The notes beneath the pieces were generated by a model that was given only the letters and a program-made list of their open reading frames with translations, made no database searches and was not told the origin of the DNA. Shown here in pieces: positions 43,486 to 53,198 of a DNA stretch of 64,000 nt (position 1 is its first letter; each line of letters starts with the position of its first letter). The stretch comes from Janthinobacterium agaricidamnosum NBRC 102515 = DSM 9628 (GTDB lineage Bacteria > Pseudomonadota > Gammaproteobacteria > Burkholderiales > Burkholderiaceae_D), in NCBI RefSeq assembly GCF_000723165.1, contig NZ_HG322949.1, positions 5,249,088 to 5,313,087 of the forward strand, read 5' to 3'. Position numbers and translations under genes: made by a program.

Positions 43486-44672
43486 GCTGGCTTGCCCTGC
43501 TTGGCGGCGACGTTGGCATGCGCGTCCCTGGCCGCATCCCCAGGCGCTTCCTTGACCTTGTCGGCGAGGCGCACCTTGCCGCCCGGACGCAGGTTTTGCT
43601 TGCCGTCGACAATCACCTGTTCACCGCCTTGCAGGCCGGACACCGCCGCGTTGCCCCCGAACGCATACAGCGTACTCACTTTGCGCACCCTGGCCGTATG
43701 CTCGCTGTCGACGATGTACACAAAGGTGCCGCTGGTATTGTTGATGATGGCGTTTTGCGGAATCACCAGCGCATCCTTCAACGTCTGCACCGTCAGGCGG
43801 GTATACACATACTGGCCCGGCCACAACTGGGTATCCTGGTTGGCGAATTGCGCCTTGACCCGGATCACGCCCGCTTGCGGATCGACGGTGTTGTCGATGA
43901 AGCTCAGCGCGCCCCGCACTTCCTTGCCGCCGGCGTCCGGCAGCAGCGCCTGCACCGGCACCGTGCCGGCCTTGTTGGCGGCCAGCAAACCCGACAGCCT
44001 ACTTTCAGGCAAGGTAAACGCCACCGTGATCGGATCGAGCTGGGTAATCGTGGTCAGCGACGTGGCCAGTTGCACCAGGCTGCCCGCATACACCGGGATC
44101 GCGCCGACCCGGCCGCTCATCGGCGCGCGGATGGTGGTGTAGCTGGCGTCGACTTGCACCGCGCGCAAGGCGGCGGTATCGGCGACCAGCAGCGCCCGGG
44201 CCGAATCGCGCTGGCTTTTCAGCGTATCGACGGCGCCCTGGGCGATGAAATTCTTGCTCAGCAATTCCATGCTGCGTTTGTATTGACGCTCGACATCGGC
44301 CAGCGCGGCCTGGTCGCGCAACACCTGCGCCTTGGCCTTGTCGACATTGGCGTGTTCGCTGCGCGCATCGAGCGTGAACATCAAGTCGCCGGCCTTGATG
44401 AACTGGCCTTCGCGGATATGCACCTTGGTAATCGTGCTGGTGGTTTGCGGATGCAGGTCGACGCTGCTGATCGGCGTTACCGTGCCGTTCGCTTGCAACA
44501 CCACCGGCACATCCTGGCGCAGCGGCGTAATGGTGCTGACCACGGTGGCTGGCTGCGCCGCGCCGGCGCCGCCCTTGCCGCCTTCCGGCCCCGGCTTTTG
44601 CGTGAAATACCAGGCGCCGGCGACTATGCAAACGGCCGCGCCCACCAAGATTACCGTGGTTGTTTTTTTCAT
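43482..44672 (-). CDS. RND efflux periplasmic adaptor (membrane fusion protein)
   Basis: 396 residues. One N-terminal signal-anchor helix, then the lipoyl/coiled-coil hairpin (about 85-190, with helix V-D-K-A-K-A-Q-V-L-R-D-Q), a beta barrel and a membrane-proximal domain. MdtA-like. It links the pump to an outer-membrane TolC-type channel. First gene of the adaptor-transporter pair; 260 bp separate it from the sensor kinase gene upstream on the same strand. Confidence 0.92.
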   Translation of the reverse strand: MKKTTTVILVGAAVCIVAGAWYFTQKPGPEGGKGGAGAAQPATVVSTITPLRQDVPVVLQANGTVTPISSVDLHPQTTSTITKVHIREGQFIKAGDLMFTLDARSEHANVDKAKAQVLRDQAALADVERQYKRSMELLSKNFIAQGAVDTLKSQRDSARALLVADTAALRAVQVDASYTTIRAPMSGRVGAIPVYAGSLVQLATSLTTITQLDPITVAFTLPESRLSGLLAANKAGTVPVQALLPDAGGKEVRGALSFIDNTVDPQAGVIRVKAQFANQDTQLWPGQYVYTRLTVQTLKDALVIPQNAIINNTSGTFVYIVDSEHTARVRKVSTLYAFGGNAAVSGLQGGEQVIVDGKQNLRPGGKVRLADKVKEAPGDAARDAHANVAAKQGKPA

Positions 44673-44932
44673 TTTTTTATCACGCTTCCACTGCGGGAAG
44701 CTGTAGGTTGATCAATCTTGCTTCAATACATGAACCGGGCATTGTCGCATAACTTTGACCAGGGCCAGACAGCCTTCTGGCCACTGAAGGTCATAGTGTA
44801 AGACAGGCAGATGGCGCCATGATGACAGGCAGGCAAGAGAATAAAACAAGACAGCAAGGCTAGACACTAAAGCAATACAGCTGGACAAGAGAGTAACACT
44901 GGAAGGGCACGGTCTCCAGCGCGGCCGGTCCC
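44673..44932. other. Intergenic region histidine kinase / efflux adaptor
   Basis: 260 bp, relatively A/T-rich. Contains a GGCCAG...CTGGCC inverted repeat (44763-44768 / 44777-44782) and two TGTATTG on the minus strand. Probably the promoter of the efflux genes; no exact copy of the TTGTAT array seen upstream of the regulator gene. Confidence 0.4.
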
Positions 44933-46303
44933 TCATTTGCCGCCGTAATATTCCGGCACGATCAAGGTGACTTCCAGCCCGCCGTCGACGTGGTTGGCCA
45001 ACAACACACTGGCGCCATGCTGCTCGGCGATATTGCGCGCGATCGTCAGCCCGAGGCCGGTGCCGCCGGATTCGCGCGAACGCGACGTTTCGATGCGGTA
45101 AAACGGTTCAAACACTTTCGCCATCTGGTCTTGCGCGATGCCGGGGCCGCCGTCGCGGATGCGGATGCGCGCCGCGCCGGCGATCCGCTCCACCGTCACA
45201 TTAGCGTACTGGCCATATTTGACGGCGTTGTCGATCAGGTTCACCAGGCAGCGCCGCAGCGCGATCGGGCGGCCCATCAGCGCCATGCCGGCGTGACCGT
45301 TCAGTTCGACGCGCTGGCCGGCGTCGGTGGCGTCGGCGCACACGCTGTCGAGCAGCGAGTCGAGGTCGAGCGCCTGCATGGTTTCGGTGGTGTCCATCGA
45401 CCGCGCCAGGTCCAGGCCTTCCTTGACCATGCCTTGCATCGCCGACAGGTCGCCGACCAGTTTTTCATGCAATTCGTGGTCGGCGACTTTTTCCAGCCGC
45501 AAGCGCAAGCGGGTCAGCGGGGTTTGCAAGTCGTGCGTGATGGCCGCCAGCATCTGGGTGCGCTGGAAGATATGCTGGCGTATGCGCGCCTGCATCGCAT
45601 TGAAGGCCGCGCTGGCCTGGCGGATTTCGCTGGCACCGGCCAATTCCAGCGGCGGATGGTTGATATCGTTACCCAGGTCCTTGGCCGCTTGCGCCAGGTG
45701 TTTCAGCGGCCGCATCGTCATCCGCGTGACCAGGTAGGCCAGCGCCGCGATACTGATCAGGAACGGCAGCAAGGTGGTCCAGTCGTTGTGCTCGATGCGC
45801 GCCGGCAGCGCGCGCGGCGGCAAGACGGTCAGGCGCAGCCAATGGCCATCGCGCATGCGCACGTCCATCGATTCGCACACGCCGCCCCATTGGGTCGAAC
45901 CGAACAGGGTGCTCGGCTTGCGCGGCTGGCCGCACGCCGCCGGCCGCACGGGAAGCGGCGTCAACTTGAACTCGTCGCCCAGGCGTGCCGCCAGCGCGCC
46001 CGAAAACTCGGTCGGCGGCACTGTCCTGGCCGCCGCCGCAGCAGCCGGCTGGGGGCTGATTTCCAGCCGCAAGTTACCGCGGTTGATCACGGCCAGATAG
46101 GCCGCGCGCGACGCCAGCGGCACCACGTCGGCCGCCTGCACCAATTGCTCGGCTCGTTCGACGGCGTGGAAATCGCGGTATTGCTCGATCGCGCGCTGCC
46201 GTTCGCCGACCGCCAGCCATTGCGTCAGCGCGGCCGACGCGACCACGCCCAGCAGCAGCACGATGAAGACGCGGCCGGTCATCGATCCGAAAAAAGCCCT
46301 CAT
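44933..46303 (-). CDS. Sensor histidine kinase
   Basis: 456 residues. Two transmembrane helices (about 12-30 and 178-196) enclose a periplasmic sensing domain of about 145 residues with two cysteines (C-G-Q-P..., C-E-S). A HAMP segment follows, then the dimerisation/phosphoacceptor helix A-I-T-H-D-L-Q-T-P-L-T-R-L, and the ATPase domain with N-L-I-D-N-A-V-K-Y-G, D-G-G-P-G-I and G-G-T-G-L-G-L-T-I-A. EnvZ/BaeS type. Overlaps the response-regulator gene by 4 bp; cognate pair. Confidence 0.94.
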   Translation of the reverse strand: MRAFFGSMTGRVFIVLLLGVVASAALTQWLAVGERQRAIEQYRDFHAVERAEQLVQAADVVPLASRAAYLAVINRGNLRLEISPQPAAAAAARTVPPTEFSGALAARLGDEFKLTPLPVRPAACGQPRKPSTLFGSTQWGGVCESMDVRMRDGHWLRLTVLPPRALPARIEHNDWTTLLPFLISIAALAYLVTRMTMRPLKHLAQAAKDLGNDINHPPLELAGASEIRQASAAFNAMQARIRQHIFQRTQMLAAITHDLQTPLTRLRLRLEKVADHELHEKLVGDLSAMQGMVKEGLDLARSMDTTETMQALDLDSLLDSVCADATDAGQRVELNGHAGMALMGRPIALRRCLVNLIDNAVKYGQYANVTVERIAGAARIRIRDGGPGIAQDQMAKVFEPFYRIETSRSRESGGTGLGLTIARNIAEQHGASVLLANHVDGGLEVTLIVPEYYGGK

Positions 46304-47028
46304 GCCGACGACTCCACCGTGACCTGGCCAGCCAGCACATAACCGCCGTTACGCACCGTCTTGATGATTTGCGGCAAGCGCGCATCTTCGCCCAGCTTTT
46401 GGCGCAGCCGGCTGATCTGGATATCGATCGAGCGGTCGAACGGATCGGCGTCGCGGCCCTGGGTCAGGTTCAGCAGCTGGTCGCGGTTCAAGACCCGGTT
46501 CGGATGTTCGAGGAATACCCGCAGCAAGCGGAATTCGGCGCCCGACAGCATGATCACGATGCCATCCGGATTTAATAAATGGCGCGCGGTCAGGTCCAGC
46601 GTCCAGCCGGAAAAGCGGATTTGCTGCGCCTTGTCGGACGGCGTATTGGACGGCATCGCATGGCTGCGGCGCAATACGCTGCGTATCCGCGCCAGCAACT
46701 CGCGCGGCTCGAACGGTTTCGGCAAATAATCGTCGGCGCCCATTTCCAGGCCGAGGATGCGGTCCAGCGGCTCGCTGCGGGCGGTCAGCATGATCACCGG
46801 CAACGATGAATGGGCGCGCAGCTTGCGGCACAGCGTCAGGCCGTCGTCGCCCGGCAAGTTCAGGTCGAGCACCAGCAAATCGGGGCGCGCCTCGTCGAGT
46901 ATCTTCCACATGGCGGCGCCATCGCCGGCCCCCAGCGTGCGGTAGCCATTGGTTTCCAGGTAATCCGCCAGCAAGGTGCGGATATCGCGGTCGTCGTCGA
47001 CGATCAATATAGTTGAAGTGGGTTCCAT
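46300..47028 (-). CDS. OmpR-family response regulator
   Basis: 242 residues. Receiver domain with acidic pocket D-D-D (11-13), phospho-acceptor Asp55 in V-L-D-L-N-L-P-G and the conserved Lys in L-P-K-P-F-E-P, followed by a winged-helix DNA-binding domain (S-G-A-E-F-R-L-L..., S-I-D-I-Q-I-S-R-L-R-Q-K-L-G). It is likely to control itself, the spy-like gene and the efflux operon. Divergent from the spy-like gene. Confidence 0.95.
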   Translation of the reverse strand: MEPTSTILIVDDDRDIRTLLADYLETNGYRTLGAGDGAAMWKILDEARPDLLVLDLNLPGDDGLTLCRKLRAHSSLPVIMLTARSEPLDRILGLEMGADDYLPKPFEPRELLARIRSVLRRSHAMPSNTPSDKAQQIRFSGWTLDLTARHLLNPDGIVIMLSGAEFRLLRVFLEHPNRVLNRDQLLNLTQGRDADPFDRSIDIQISRLRQKLGEDARLPQIIKTVRNGGYVLAGQVTVESSA

Positions 47029-47071
47029 GGTTTCAATTATCCCCAGTTAAAGCCCGCGTGACTAATGTGTA

Positions 47072-47120
47072 TTTGTATCGTCTTGTATATGCGACCACAG
47101 ACGAAACATATCGATACAAA
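47072..47120. promoter_or_regulatory. Candidate response-regulator operator (TTGTAT-N4-TTGTAT)
   Basis: Two TTGTAT hexamers exactly 10 bp apart (47073-47078 and 47083-47088), the spacing used by OmpR-family dimers, and an inverted ATACAA at 47114-47119. TTTGTATCG / CGATACAAA also forms a 9-bp inverted repeat. It lies between the divergent regulator and spy-like genes, 45-92 bp from the regulator start. Binding is inferred, not shown. Confidence 0.45.
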
Positions 47121-47237
47121 ACGCGGCGCAGCCGACACTTCGGCGTAACAAGGTGCGTCCAAAATGATTCCATGTGCAGTGTACTGAATAAGTTGTGTCT
47201 AGTGCACATGTTCCGTTGACCTTAAAAAGGAATCAAA

Positions 47238-47735
47238 ATGAACACATTCCGCAAGAGTTTGCTGATCGGCCTGAGCGTGATCGGCATGGGTGCGACCACC
47301 CTCGGCGTGCAAGCGCAGGAAGCGGCCCCGGCGCCGGCCGCCCATACCCGCCCGACACCTGAACAGCGCGCCGCCAGGATGGCCGGCCGCATGGCGAAAT
47401 ACCAGGCCAGACTGCATGACAAGTTGAAACTGACCGCCGCACAGGAACCTGCCTGGCAAACGTTCATCGCGTCGGCCACGCCCAAAGGCCCCGGCGCGCG
47501 TGCTGGCCGCAACGCGATCGCCGCGATGAGCGCGCCGCAGCGCCTGGAACAGTGGATCGCCCTGTCGAAAGACCGCATCGCGGCCCAGGAAACTCGCCTG
47601 GCCGCGCTGAAAACGTTTTACGCGGTGCTGACCCCGGAACAGCAAAAAGTGTTTGATGACAGCGTTCCTGGCGGTCAGCATGGCTGGCATCGCGCTGGCC
47701 ATGGCGGCATGGGGCACGACCCGGCACAGCAATAA
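47238..47735 (+). CDS. Spy/CpxP-like LTXXQ-motif periplasmic protein
   Basis: 165 residues. Signal peptide ending near V-Q-A-Q-E, then a helical body with two L-T-x-x-Q motifs: L-K-L-T-A-A-Q-E-P-A-W and V-L-T-P-E-Q-Q-K-V-F-D, the hallmark of Spy, CpxP and relatives, which are ATP-independent chaperones or stress sensors of the periplasm. The C-terminus is Gly/His-rich (H-G-W-H-R-A-G-H-G-G-M-G-H), which could bind metal. Good AAGGA ribosome site. Divergent from the two-component genes, as a target gene often is. The next terminator ends it. Confidence 0.9.
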   Translation: MNTFRKSLLIGLSVIGMGATTLGVQAQEAAPAPAAHTRPTPEQRAARMAGRMAKYQARLHDKLKLTAAQEPAWQTFIASATPKGPGARAGRNAIAAMSAPQRLEQWIALSKDRIAAQETRLAALKTFYAVLTPEQQKVFDDSVPGGQHGWHRAGHGGMGHDPAQQ

Positions 47736-47750
47736 TCGCCACCGGACATG

Positions 47751-47785
47751 AAAAAGGGAGCAACGCCAGGCGTTGCTCCCTTTTT
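47751..47785. terminator. Bidirectional terminator spy-like / dsbD
   Basis: AAAAAGGGAGCAACG arm, CCAGG loop and CGTTGCTCCCTTTTT arm: perfect 10-bp stem with A/T flanks on both sides, between two convergent stops (47735 and 47812). Confidence 0.9.
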
Positions 47786-47811
47786 CATCCCTGCGGCTTA
47801 TTGCTCACAAA

Positions 47812-49734
47812 TTACTGCAGCTTGCTGAGCGAGATCAAGAACTTGTCCGTATTCTGGAAACCGATGACCCTTGAATCGGCGATTTCCTGGCCTTGCGGAT
47901 TGAACATGATGATGCCCGGCGGGCCAAACAAATTAAAGCGTTTCAGCATCGCCTTGTCGTCCGCATCGTTGGCCGTCACGTCGACCTGCAACAAGACGGC
48001 GCCGGCCATCCTGGCCGCCACTTGCGGATCGACAAACGTCAGCTTTTCCATTTCCTTGCATGACACGCACCAGTCGGCATAAAAGTCGAGCAAGGCCGGC
48101 TTGCCATTCAGCTGGCCCAGCGCGGCGTCGAGCTGGGCCACGGTCTTGATGCGGGTAAACGCGGCATGGACCGGCGCCGCGCCGGCGCCGCGCAAATGCG
48201 CCAGCGGCGCCAATGGATCGCGCCCGCCGCTGGCCACGCCGACCAGTTGCAAGGCGCCCAGCACCGCGAAAACAAGGCCGACCGATTTGGCGACCCAGCC
48301 GCCTTTACCGTTCAGCAAATACATGCCGTAGCCGATGCCCAGCGCGGTCCAGCCCAGCATTTGCACGGCGCCCGGCAAGACCGGCGACACCATCCACCAT
48401 GCGGTGACCAGCAGCATGAAACCGAAGAAGCGCTTGATGCTGTCCATCCAGGCACCGGTGCGCGGCAGCAGCCAGCCGGCCGATGCGCCGACCAGCAACA
48501 GCGGAATGCCCATGCCGATCGCCAACGCGAACAGCGCCTGGCCGCCGATCACGGCGTTGCCGGTCTGGCTGATATACACCAGCGCGCCCGCCAGCGGACC
48601 GGCCACGCACGGGCCGACGATCAGCGCCGAAATGGCGCCCATGACAAACACGCCGGCCAGCTTGCCCGATGCTTGCTGGTTCGATGCATTGGTCAGGCGC
48701 TGCTGCAGCGCGGCTGGCACTTGCAGCTCATAAAAACCGAACATCGACAGCGCCAGCGCCGCCATCAGCAACGCGAAAATGCTCAGCACCCATGGATTTT
48801 GCAAGCGCGCCGCCAGGCCTTCGCCCAGCAAGCCGGCCGCCACGCCCAGCGCCGTGTAGACGATGGCCATGCCCAGCACATAGGTCAGCGACAGCAGGAA
48901 GGAGCGCGAACGCTTGATGCCGGCGCCTTCGCCGACGATGATCGACGACAGGATAGGCACCATCGGCAGCACGCACGGCGTGAACGACAGGCCCAGGCCC
49001 AGCAGCAGGAACAGCGGCACGATGACCAGCAGCTTGCCGCCTTTCAATGCCGCTTCGATGACGCCCATTTCGCTGCTGGATGGCGCGGCCGCGGTAGCTG
49101 GCGCGGCGGCCGGGCTCGATATCGTCGATTCAGGAGTCGCCACGCCGATCACGGAAACGCCAGGCGACGCTTGCGCTTCAGGGCCGTTGACCAGCGGCGC
49201 GGCCGGCAGCGCGAATTTCGATGCCGCTGCGCCCGGCGCCACGCTTTGGCCGGCGCCGCCGCCGACCAGCTTGATACTGGCTTCTTGCGGCGAATAGCAC
49301 AGTCCCTTGTCGGAGCAGCCCTGGCTGGTCACGCTCAGCGTAAATGCGCCGGCGGCGTCGACTGGAATGGTGAATGTGACGCTCTTGCGATAGGTTTCGA
49401 CGTCTTTTTCAAAGGTCTTGTCGTAGTGGACCGTCCCTTTCGGCATCAGCGGCGCCCCCAGCCTGGCGCCGCTGGCGGAGACCTTGAAATGTTCGCGGTA
49501 CATATAATAACCGTCGGCGATCTGGTAGCTGACCGCCACGGTCGACGGATCCTGCATGCGGGCCGAGAACTTGAACGCGACTTGCGGATCGAGGAATTCA
49601 TCGTCGGCGCGGGCTGGCGCCATGCTCAGCAGCGCAAGCGCGAGCAGCAGGCAGGCCGACAGCCAGACCATGGCCCGGGCGGCCATACGGGAGGATCGGG
49701 GACGGGAAAGCGACGGGGAGGCTGGACTGAACAT
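47812..49734 (-). CDS. dsbD: Thiol:disulfide interchange protein DsbD
   Basis: 640 residues. Signal peptide, N-terminal immunoglobulin-like domain with a redox Cys pair (G-C-S-D-K-G-L-C), eight-helix membrane domain with cysteines in F-T-P-C-V-L-P-M and V-G-P-C-V-A-G-P, and a C-terminal thioredoxin domain with D-W-C-V-S-C-K. It moves electrons from thioredoxin to periplasmic DsbC/CcmG-type proteins; the adjacent system II cytochrome genes may use them. The start at 49734 has an AAGGG ribosome site. Confidence 0.96.
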   Translation of the reverse strand: MFSPASPSLSRPRSSRMAARAMVWLSACLLLALALLSMAPARADDEFLDPQVAFKFSARMQDPSTVAVSYQIADGYYMYREHFKVSASGARLGAPLMPKGTVHYDKTFEKDVETYRKSVTFTIPVDAAGAFTLSVTSQGCSDKGLCYSPQEASIKLVGGGAGQSVAPGAAASKFALPAAPLVNGPEAQASPGVSVIGVATPESTISSPAAAPATAAAPSSSEMGVIEAALKGGKLLVIVPLFLLLGLGLSFTPCVLPMVPILSSIIVGEGAGIKRSRSFLLSLTYVLGMAIVYTALGVAAGLLGEGLAARLQNPWVLSIFALLMAALALSMFGFYELQVPAALQQRLTNASNQQASGKLAGVFVMGAISALIVGPCVAGPLAGALVYISQTGNAVIGGQALFALAIGMGIPLLLVGASAGWLLPRTGAWMDSIKRFFGFMLLVTAWWMVSPVLPGAVQMLGWTALGIGYGMYLLNGKGGWVAKSVGLVFAVLGALQLVGVASGGRDPLAPLAHLRGAGAAPVHAAFTRIKTVAQLDAALGQLNGKPALLDFYADWCVSCKEMEKLTFVDPQVAARMAGAVLLQVDVTANDADDKAMLKRFNLFGPPGIIMFNPQGQEIADSRVIGFQNTDKFLISLSKLQ

Positions 49735-49844
49735 GTAACCCTTTTCTCGGCAACAACTGCCATTCGACTCAAAGCGCGCGGTCACACGGTATTGCCGCAC
49801 GGAAGCAGAATACTACACCGCCAAAATGAAAGTTGTCTTAAAAA

Positions 49845-49872
49845 GCAAAAAAGCCAGGCTAGGCCTGGCTTT
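49845..49872 (-). terminator. Terminator of the alpha ribosomal operon
   Basis: On the minus strand: AGCCAGGC-CTA-GCCTGGCT stem followed by a T-rich tract, 20 bp after the rplQ stop. It closes the large ribosomal protein transcription unit. Confidence 0.85.
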
Positions 49873-49891
49873 CTCGACTACCGCCATCCGA

Positions 49892-50287
49892 TTACTCGGC
49901 AGCGACTGCTTCTTCCACTTCGGTGACTTCCGGACGATCCAGCAGCTCGATGTAAGCCATAGGAGCGTTGTCGCCGACGCGGAAACCCATTTTCAGGATG
50001 CGCAGGTAGCCGCCGTTACGGTTAGCGTAACGTGGGCCCAGTTCAGCGAACAGTTTGACAACCATTTCGCGGTCGCGCAGGCGGTTGAAGGCCAGACGCT
50101 TGTTTGCCAGGGTGTCGGTTTTGCCCAGGGTCAGAATCGGCTCGATAACGCGGCGCAGTTCTTTCGCTTTTGGCAAGGTGGTTTTGATCGCTTCGTGACG
50201 CAGCAGGGATACTGTCATGTTGCGCAGCATCGCCAGACGGTGGGACGAAGTACGATTCAGTTTACGGAGGCCGTGACCGTGACGCAT
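49892..50287 (-). CDS. rplQ: 50S ribosomal protein L17
   Basis: 131 residues, begins [17 protein letters not shown], the typical bL17 start, with an acidic C-terminal extension ([12 protein letters not shown]). Last gene of the alpha operon, 153 bp after rpoA. Confidence 0.98.
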   Translation of the reverse strand: MRHGHGLRKLNRTSSHRLAMLRNMTVSLLRHEAIKTTLPKAKELRRVIEPILTLGKTDTLANKRLAFNRLRDREMVVKLFAELGPRYANRNGGYLRILKMGFRVGDNAPMAYIELLDRPEVTEVEEAVAAE

Positions 50288-50440
50288 GGTAAATCCTTTC
50301 GGTGAGAGAGTTTAATTCCAGTTCTTCGATCGACTGAAGGAGACTTTGGGTCTCGATCAGCCGCGGACCGGTTTGGTACTTCAAAATAAAAACCTGGGAC
50401 ACCTGTCCCAGGCAGTTTGCTACAAATTACACACTACACA

Positions 50441-51418
50441 TTACTTTTCCAGGCCGGCAGGCGGCCAGTTTTCCAGCTTCATGCCCAAGGTCAAGCCGCG
50501 CGACGCCAGCACTTCCTTGATTTCGTTCAGGGACTTGCGGCCCAGGTTCGGCGTTTTCAGCAGTTCGTTTTCCGAACGCTGGATCAGGTCGCCGATGTAG
50601 TAGATGTTTTCCGCTTTCAGGCAGTTTGCCGAACGCACGGTCAACTCCAGGTCGTCGACTGGACGCAACAGGATAGGATCGACCAGCGGCGCGCGCGATG
50701 GCGCTTCGGCGGCGGCTTCGGTGCCTTCCAGGGCAGCGAACACATTCAACTGGTCAACCAGCACGCGGGCCGATTGACGGATCGCTTCTTCCGGCGAAAT
50801 CACGCCGTTGGTTTCGATGTTGATGATCAGCTTGTCCAGGTCGGTACGCTGTTCGACGCGCGCCGATTCAACGGAGTACGACACGCGGCGCACTGGCGAG
50901 AACGACGCGTCCAGGATGATGCGGCCGATGGTCTTGTTGGTGTCTTCGGACAGGCGGCGCACGTTGCCAGGAACGTAGCCACGGCCTTTTTCGACCTTGA
51001 TCTGCATGTCCAGCTTGCCGCCAGCGGTCAAGTGGGCAATCACGTGGTCCGGGTTGATCAGCTCGACGTCGTGCGGCAGATCGATGTCGGAAGCCAGGAT
51101 CGCGCCTTCGCCTTCTTTTTTCAGGGTCAAGGTGACCGAATCGCGGTTGTGGACCTTGAAAACCACACCCTTCAGGTTCAGCAACAGATCGACGACGTCT
51201 TCCTGCACGCCATCGAGGGAGGAATATTCGTGTACGACGCCGGCGATCGTCACTTCGGTCGGCGCGTAGCCTACCATCGACGACAACAGGACGCGGCGCA
51301 ACGCGTTACCCAATGTATGGCCATAGCCGCGTTCGAACGGCTCCATCACGACTTTAGCGTGGCCGGCGCCGAGCGCCTCTACATCGATAATACGTGGCTT
51401 CAACAAACTGTTTTGCAT
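50441..51418 (-). CDS. rpoA: DNA-directed RNA polymerase subunit alpha
   Basis: 325 residues. N-terminal dimerisation domain ([20 protein letters not shown]) and C-terminal domain that contacts UP elements and activators (residues about 250-315, with the [19 protein letters not shown] segment). Located between rpsD and rplQ as in all relatives. Confidence 0.99.
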   Translation of the reverse strand: MQNSLLKPRIIDVEALGAGHAKVVMEPFERGYGHTLGNALRRVLLSSMVGYAPTEVTIAGVVHEYSSLDGVQEDVVDLLLNLKGVVFKVHNRDSVTLTLKKEGEGAILASDIDLPHDVELINPDHVIAHLTAGGKLDMQIKVEKGRGYVPGNVRRLSEDTNKTIGRIILDASFSPVRRVSYSVESARVEQRTDLDKLIINIETNGVISPEEAIRQSARVLVDQLNVFAALEGTEAAAEAPSRAPLVDPILLRPVDDLELTVRSANCLKAENIYYIGDLIQRSENELLKTPNLGRKSLNEIKEVLASRGLTLGMKLENWPPAGLEK

Positions 51419-51520
51419 GAAATGTCCTTTTCAATACCCTCGGCTCATTACACCGATAAGGCTGATGGCATTAATAAAACCGCCCACTTGAAAGTGGGCG
51501 GCGGATACTCTTGACTACTA

Positions 51521-52144
51521 TTAACGCGAGTACAGCTCGACGATCAGCGATTCGTTGACGTCGTTGGCGATTTCGTTACGCTCTGGCAGGGACTTGAAGG
51601 TACCTTCCATTTTCTTGGCATCAACCGAAACCCAGCTAGGCATACCAACTTGTTCAGCCAGCGACAGTGCTTCAACGATACGCACTTGCTTTTTCGATTT
51701 TTCACGAACAGCGATGATGTCGCCTACTTTGACCGAGTACGAAGCGATGTTGACAACGATACCGTTCACGGTGAACGCTTTGTGGCTGACCAGTTGACGC
51801 GCTTCAGCGCGGGTCGAGCCAAAGCCCATGCGGTAGCAAACGTTGTCCAGACGGGTTTCCAGCAACTTCAACAGCGTTTCGCCGGTGTTGCCTTTACGAC
51901 GGTCTGCTTCAGCGAAGTAGCGGCGGAATTGACGTTCCAGCACGCCGTACATGCGCTTCACTTTTTGCTTTTCGCGCAGTTGGTTACCGTAGTCCGAGGT
52001 GCGGGCGCCGGATTTGACACCGTGTTGGCCTGGTTTGACGTCCAGTTTGCACTTCGAGTCGAGCGAACGACGAGCGCTCTTCAGGAACAGGTCAGTGCCT
52101 TCACGGCGGGAAAGTTTTGCTTTAGGTCCGATATAACGTGCCAC
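51521..52144 (-). CDS. rpsD: 30S ribosomal protein S4
   Basis: 207 residues. S4 RNA-binding domain with [12 protein letters not shown] and A-R-Q-L-V-S-H-K. It nucleates 30S assembly and in E. coli represses its own operon. The start is GTG at 52144 with a strong AAGGAAG ribosome site, giving the family N-terminus A-R-Y-I-G-P; 13 open codons upstream are not used. Confidence 0.98.
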   Translation of the reverse strand: MARYIGPKAKLSRREGTDLFLKSARRSLDSKCKLDVKPGQHGVKSGARTSDYGNQLREKQKVKRMYGVLERQFRRYFAEADRRKGNTGETLLKLLETRLDNVCYRMGFGSTRAEARQLVSHKAFTVNGIVVNIASYSVKVGDIIAVREKSKKQVRIVEALSLAEQVGMPSWVSVDAKKMEGTFKSLPERNEIANDVNESLIVELYSR

Positions 52145-52397
52145 GATACTTCCTTTTTTTAAATGATAACGCCCCAGCCACATGCATGATTAATCACACC
52201 GATGCGGTTAGGCGCTAGTCTGATTTCACTTCAATCAGACGGTGGCTGAAAACGAAAAACCCGTCAAACAGGATTTGACAGGCAAGAACAGCCGGGCAGT
52301 ATAACCGTTTCCGGCTCCCTGCTCCAGCGTTTTTACTCAACTGTACTGCGCAGACTACACAGCAGCTGGCGCCGTAGCGCCGTCTGCAGTGCAAGTC
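52145..52397. other. Long rpsK-rpsD spacer with hairpins
   Basis: 253 bp inside an otherwise tight ribosomal operon. Holds a perfect 8-bp inverted repeat GTCTGATT / AATCAGAC (52218-52225 / 52233-52240) and a weaker CCCGTCAAA...TTTGACAGG hairpin further from rpsD. No small gene seen. Could house an internal promoter or an S4 autoregulatory site; neither is shown. Confidence 0.5.
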
Positions 52398-52802
52398 TTA
52401 GATACGACGGCGTTTCGGTGGACGGCAACCGTTGTGCGGTACCGGGGTCACGTCCTGGATTTCGGTGATCTTGATACCCAGGTTGTTCAACGCGCGAACG
52501 GCGGATTCACGACCAGGACCTGGGCCCTTGATGCGTACTTCCAGGTTCTTCACGCCACACTCAACAGCAACCTTGCCGGCCGCTTCAGCAGCTACCTGCG
52601 CTGCGAAAGGGGTCGATTTACGCGAACCCTTGAAGCCTGCACCGCCCGAAGTTGCCCACGACAGCGCATTGCCTTGACGATCGGTGATGGTGATGATCGT
52701 GTTATTGAACGAAGCGTGGACATGTGCGATGCCTTCAGCGACGTTCTTTTTTACTTTTTTACGCACGCGTGCTGATGCGGCGTTATTTTGCGACTTGGCC
52801 AT
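52398..52802 (-). CDS. rpsK: 30S ribosomal protein S11
   Basis: 134 residues. Typical uS11 sequence [18 protein letters not shown] and C-terminal [11 protein letters not shown]. Part of the platform of the 30S subunit. 16 bp after rpsM. Confidence 0.99.
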   Translation of the reverse strand: MAKSQNNAASARVRKKVKKNVAEGIAHVHASFNNTIITITDRQGNALSWATSGGAGFKGSRKSTPFAAQVAAEAAGKVAVECGVKNLEVRIKGPGPGRESAVRALNNLGIKITEIQDVTPVPHNGCRPPKRRRI

Positions 52803-52818
52803 AGTTATTCCCTAGCGA

Positions 52819-53184
52819 TTATTTTTTCAGCGATTGAGCTGCTTTACGCGGGCCCTTGCGGGTACGTGCATTGGTACGCGTACGCTGGCCACGGCAAGGC
52901 AGACCCTTGCGATGACGCATGCCGCGGTAGCAACCCAGATCCATCAAACGCTTGATGTTCATCGAGATTTCACGACGCAGATCGCCTTCGACGATGAATT
53001 TACCTACTTCATCGCGCAGCTTTTCCAGTTCGCTGTCGTCCAGATCTTTGATCTTTTTGTTGGTTGCTACACCGGTCGAAGCACAGATTTTCTCTGCGCG
53101 TGGACGGCCAACACCGTAGATGGCGGTCAAGCCGATAACAGTGTGCTGATGATTTGGGATATTAACCCCTGCAATACGTGCCAT
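52819..53184 (-). CDS. rpsM: 30S ribosomal protein S13
   Basis: 121 residues, starting [10 protein letters not shown] and ending in the basic tail [11 protein letters not shown]; contacts the P-site tRNA and bridges to the 50S subunit. First gene of the alpha operon core after rpmJ. Confidence 0.99.
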   Translation of the reverse strand: MARIAGVNIPNHQHTVIGLTAIYGVGRPRAEKICASTGVATNKKIKDLDDSELEKLRDEVGKFIVEGDLRREISMNIKRLMDLGCYRGMRHRKGLPCRGQRTRTNARTRKGPRKAAQSLKK

Positions 53185-53198
53185 TTGTTATTCCTCGA

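Noticed and set aside
44763..44782. GGCCAG/CTGGCC inverted repeat before the efflux adaptor gene as a regulator operator
   Set aside because: No match to the TTGTAT motif in the other promoter of the locus and of common length by chance; mentioned only as part of the gap description.
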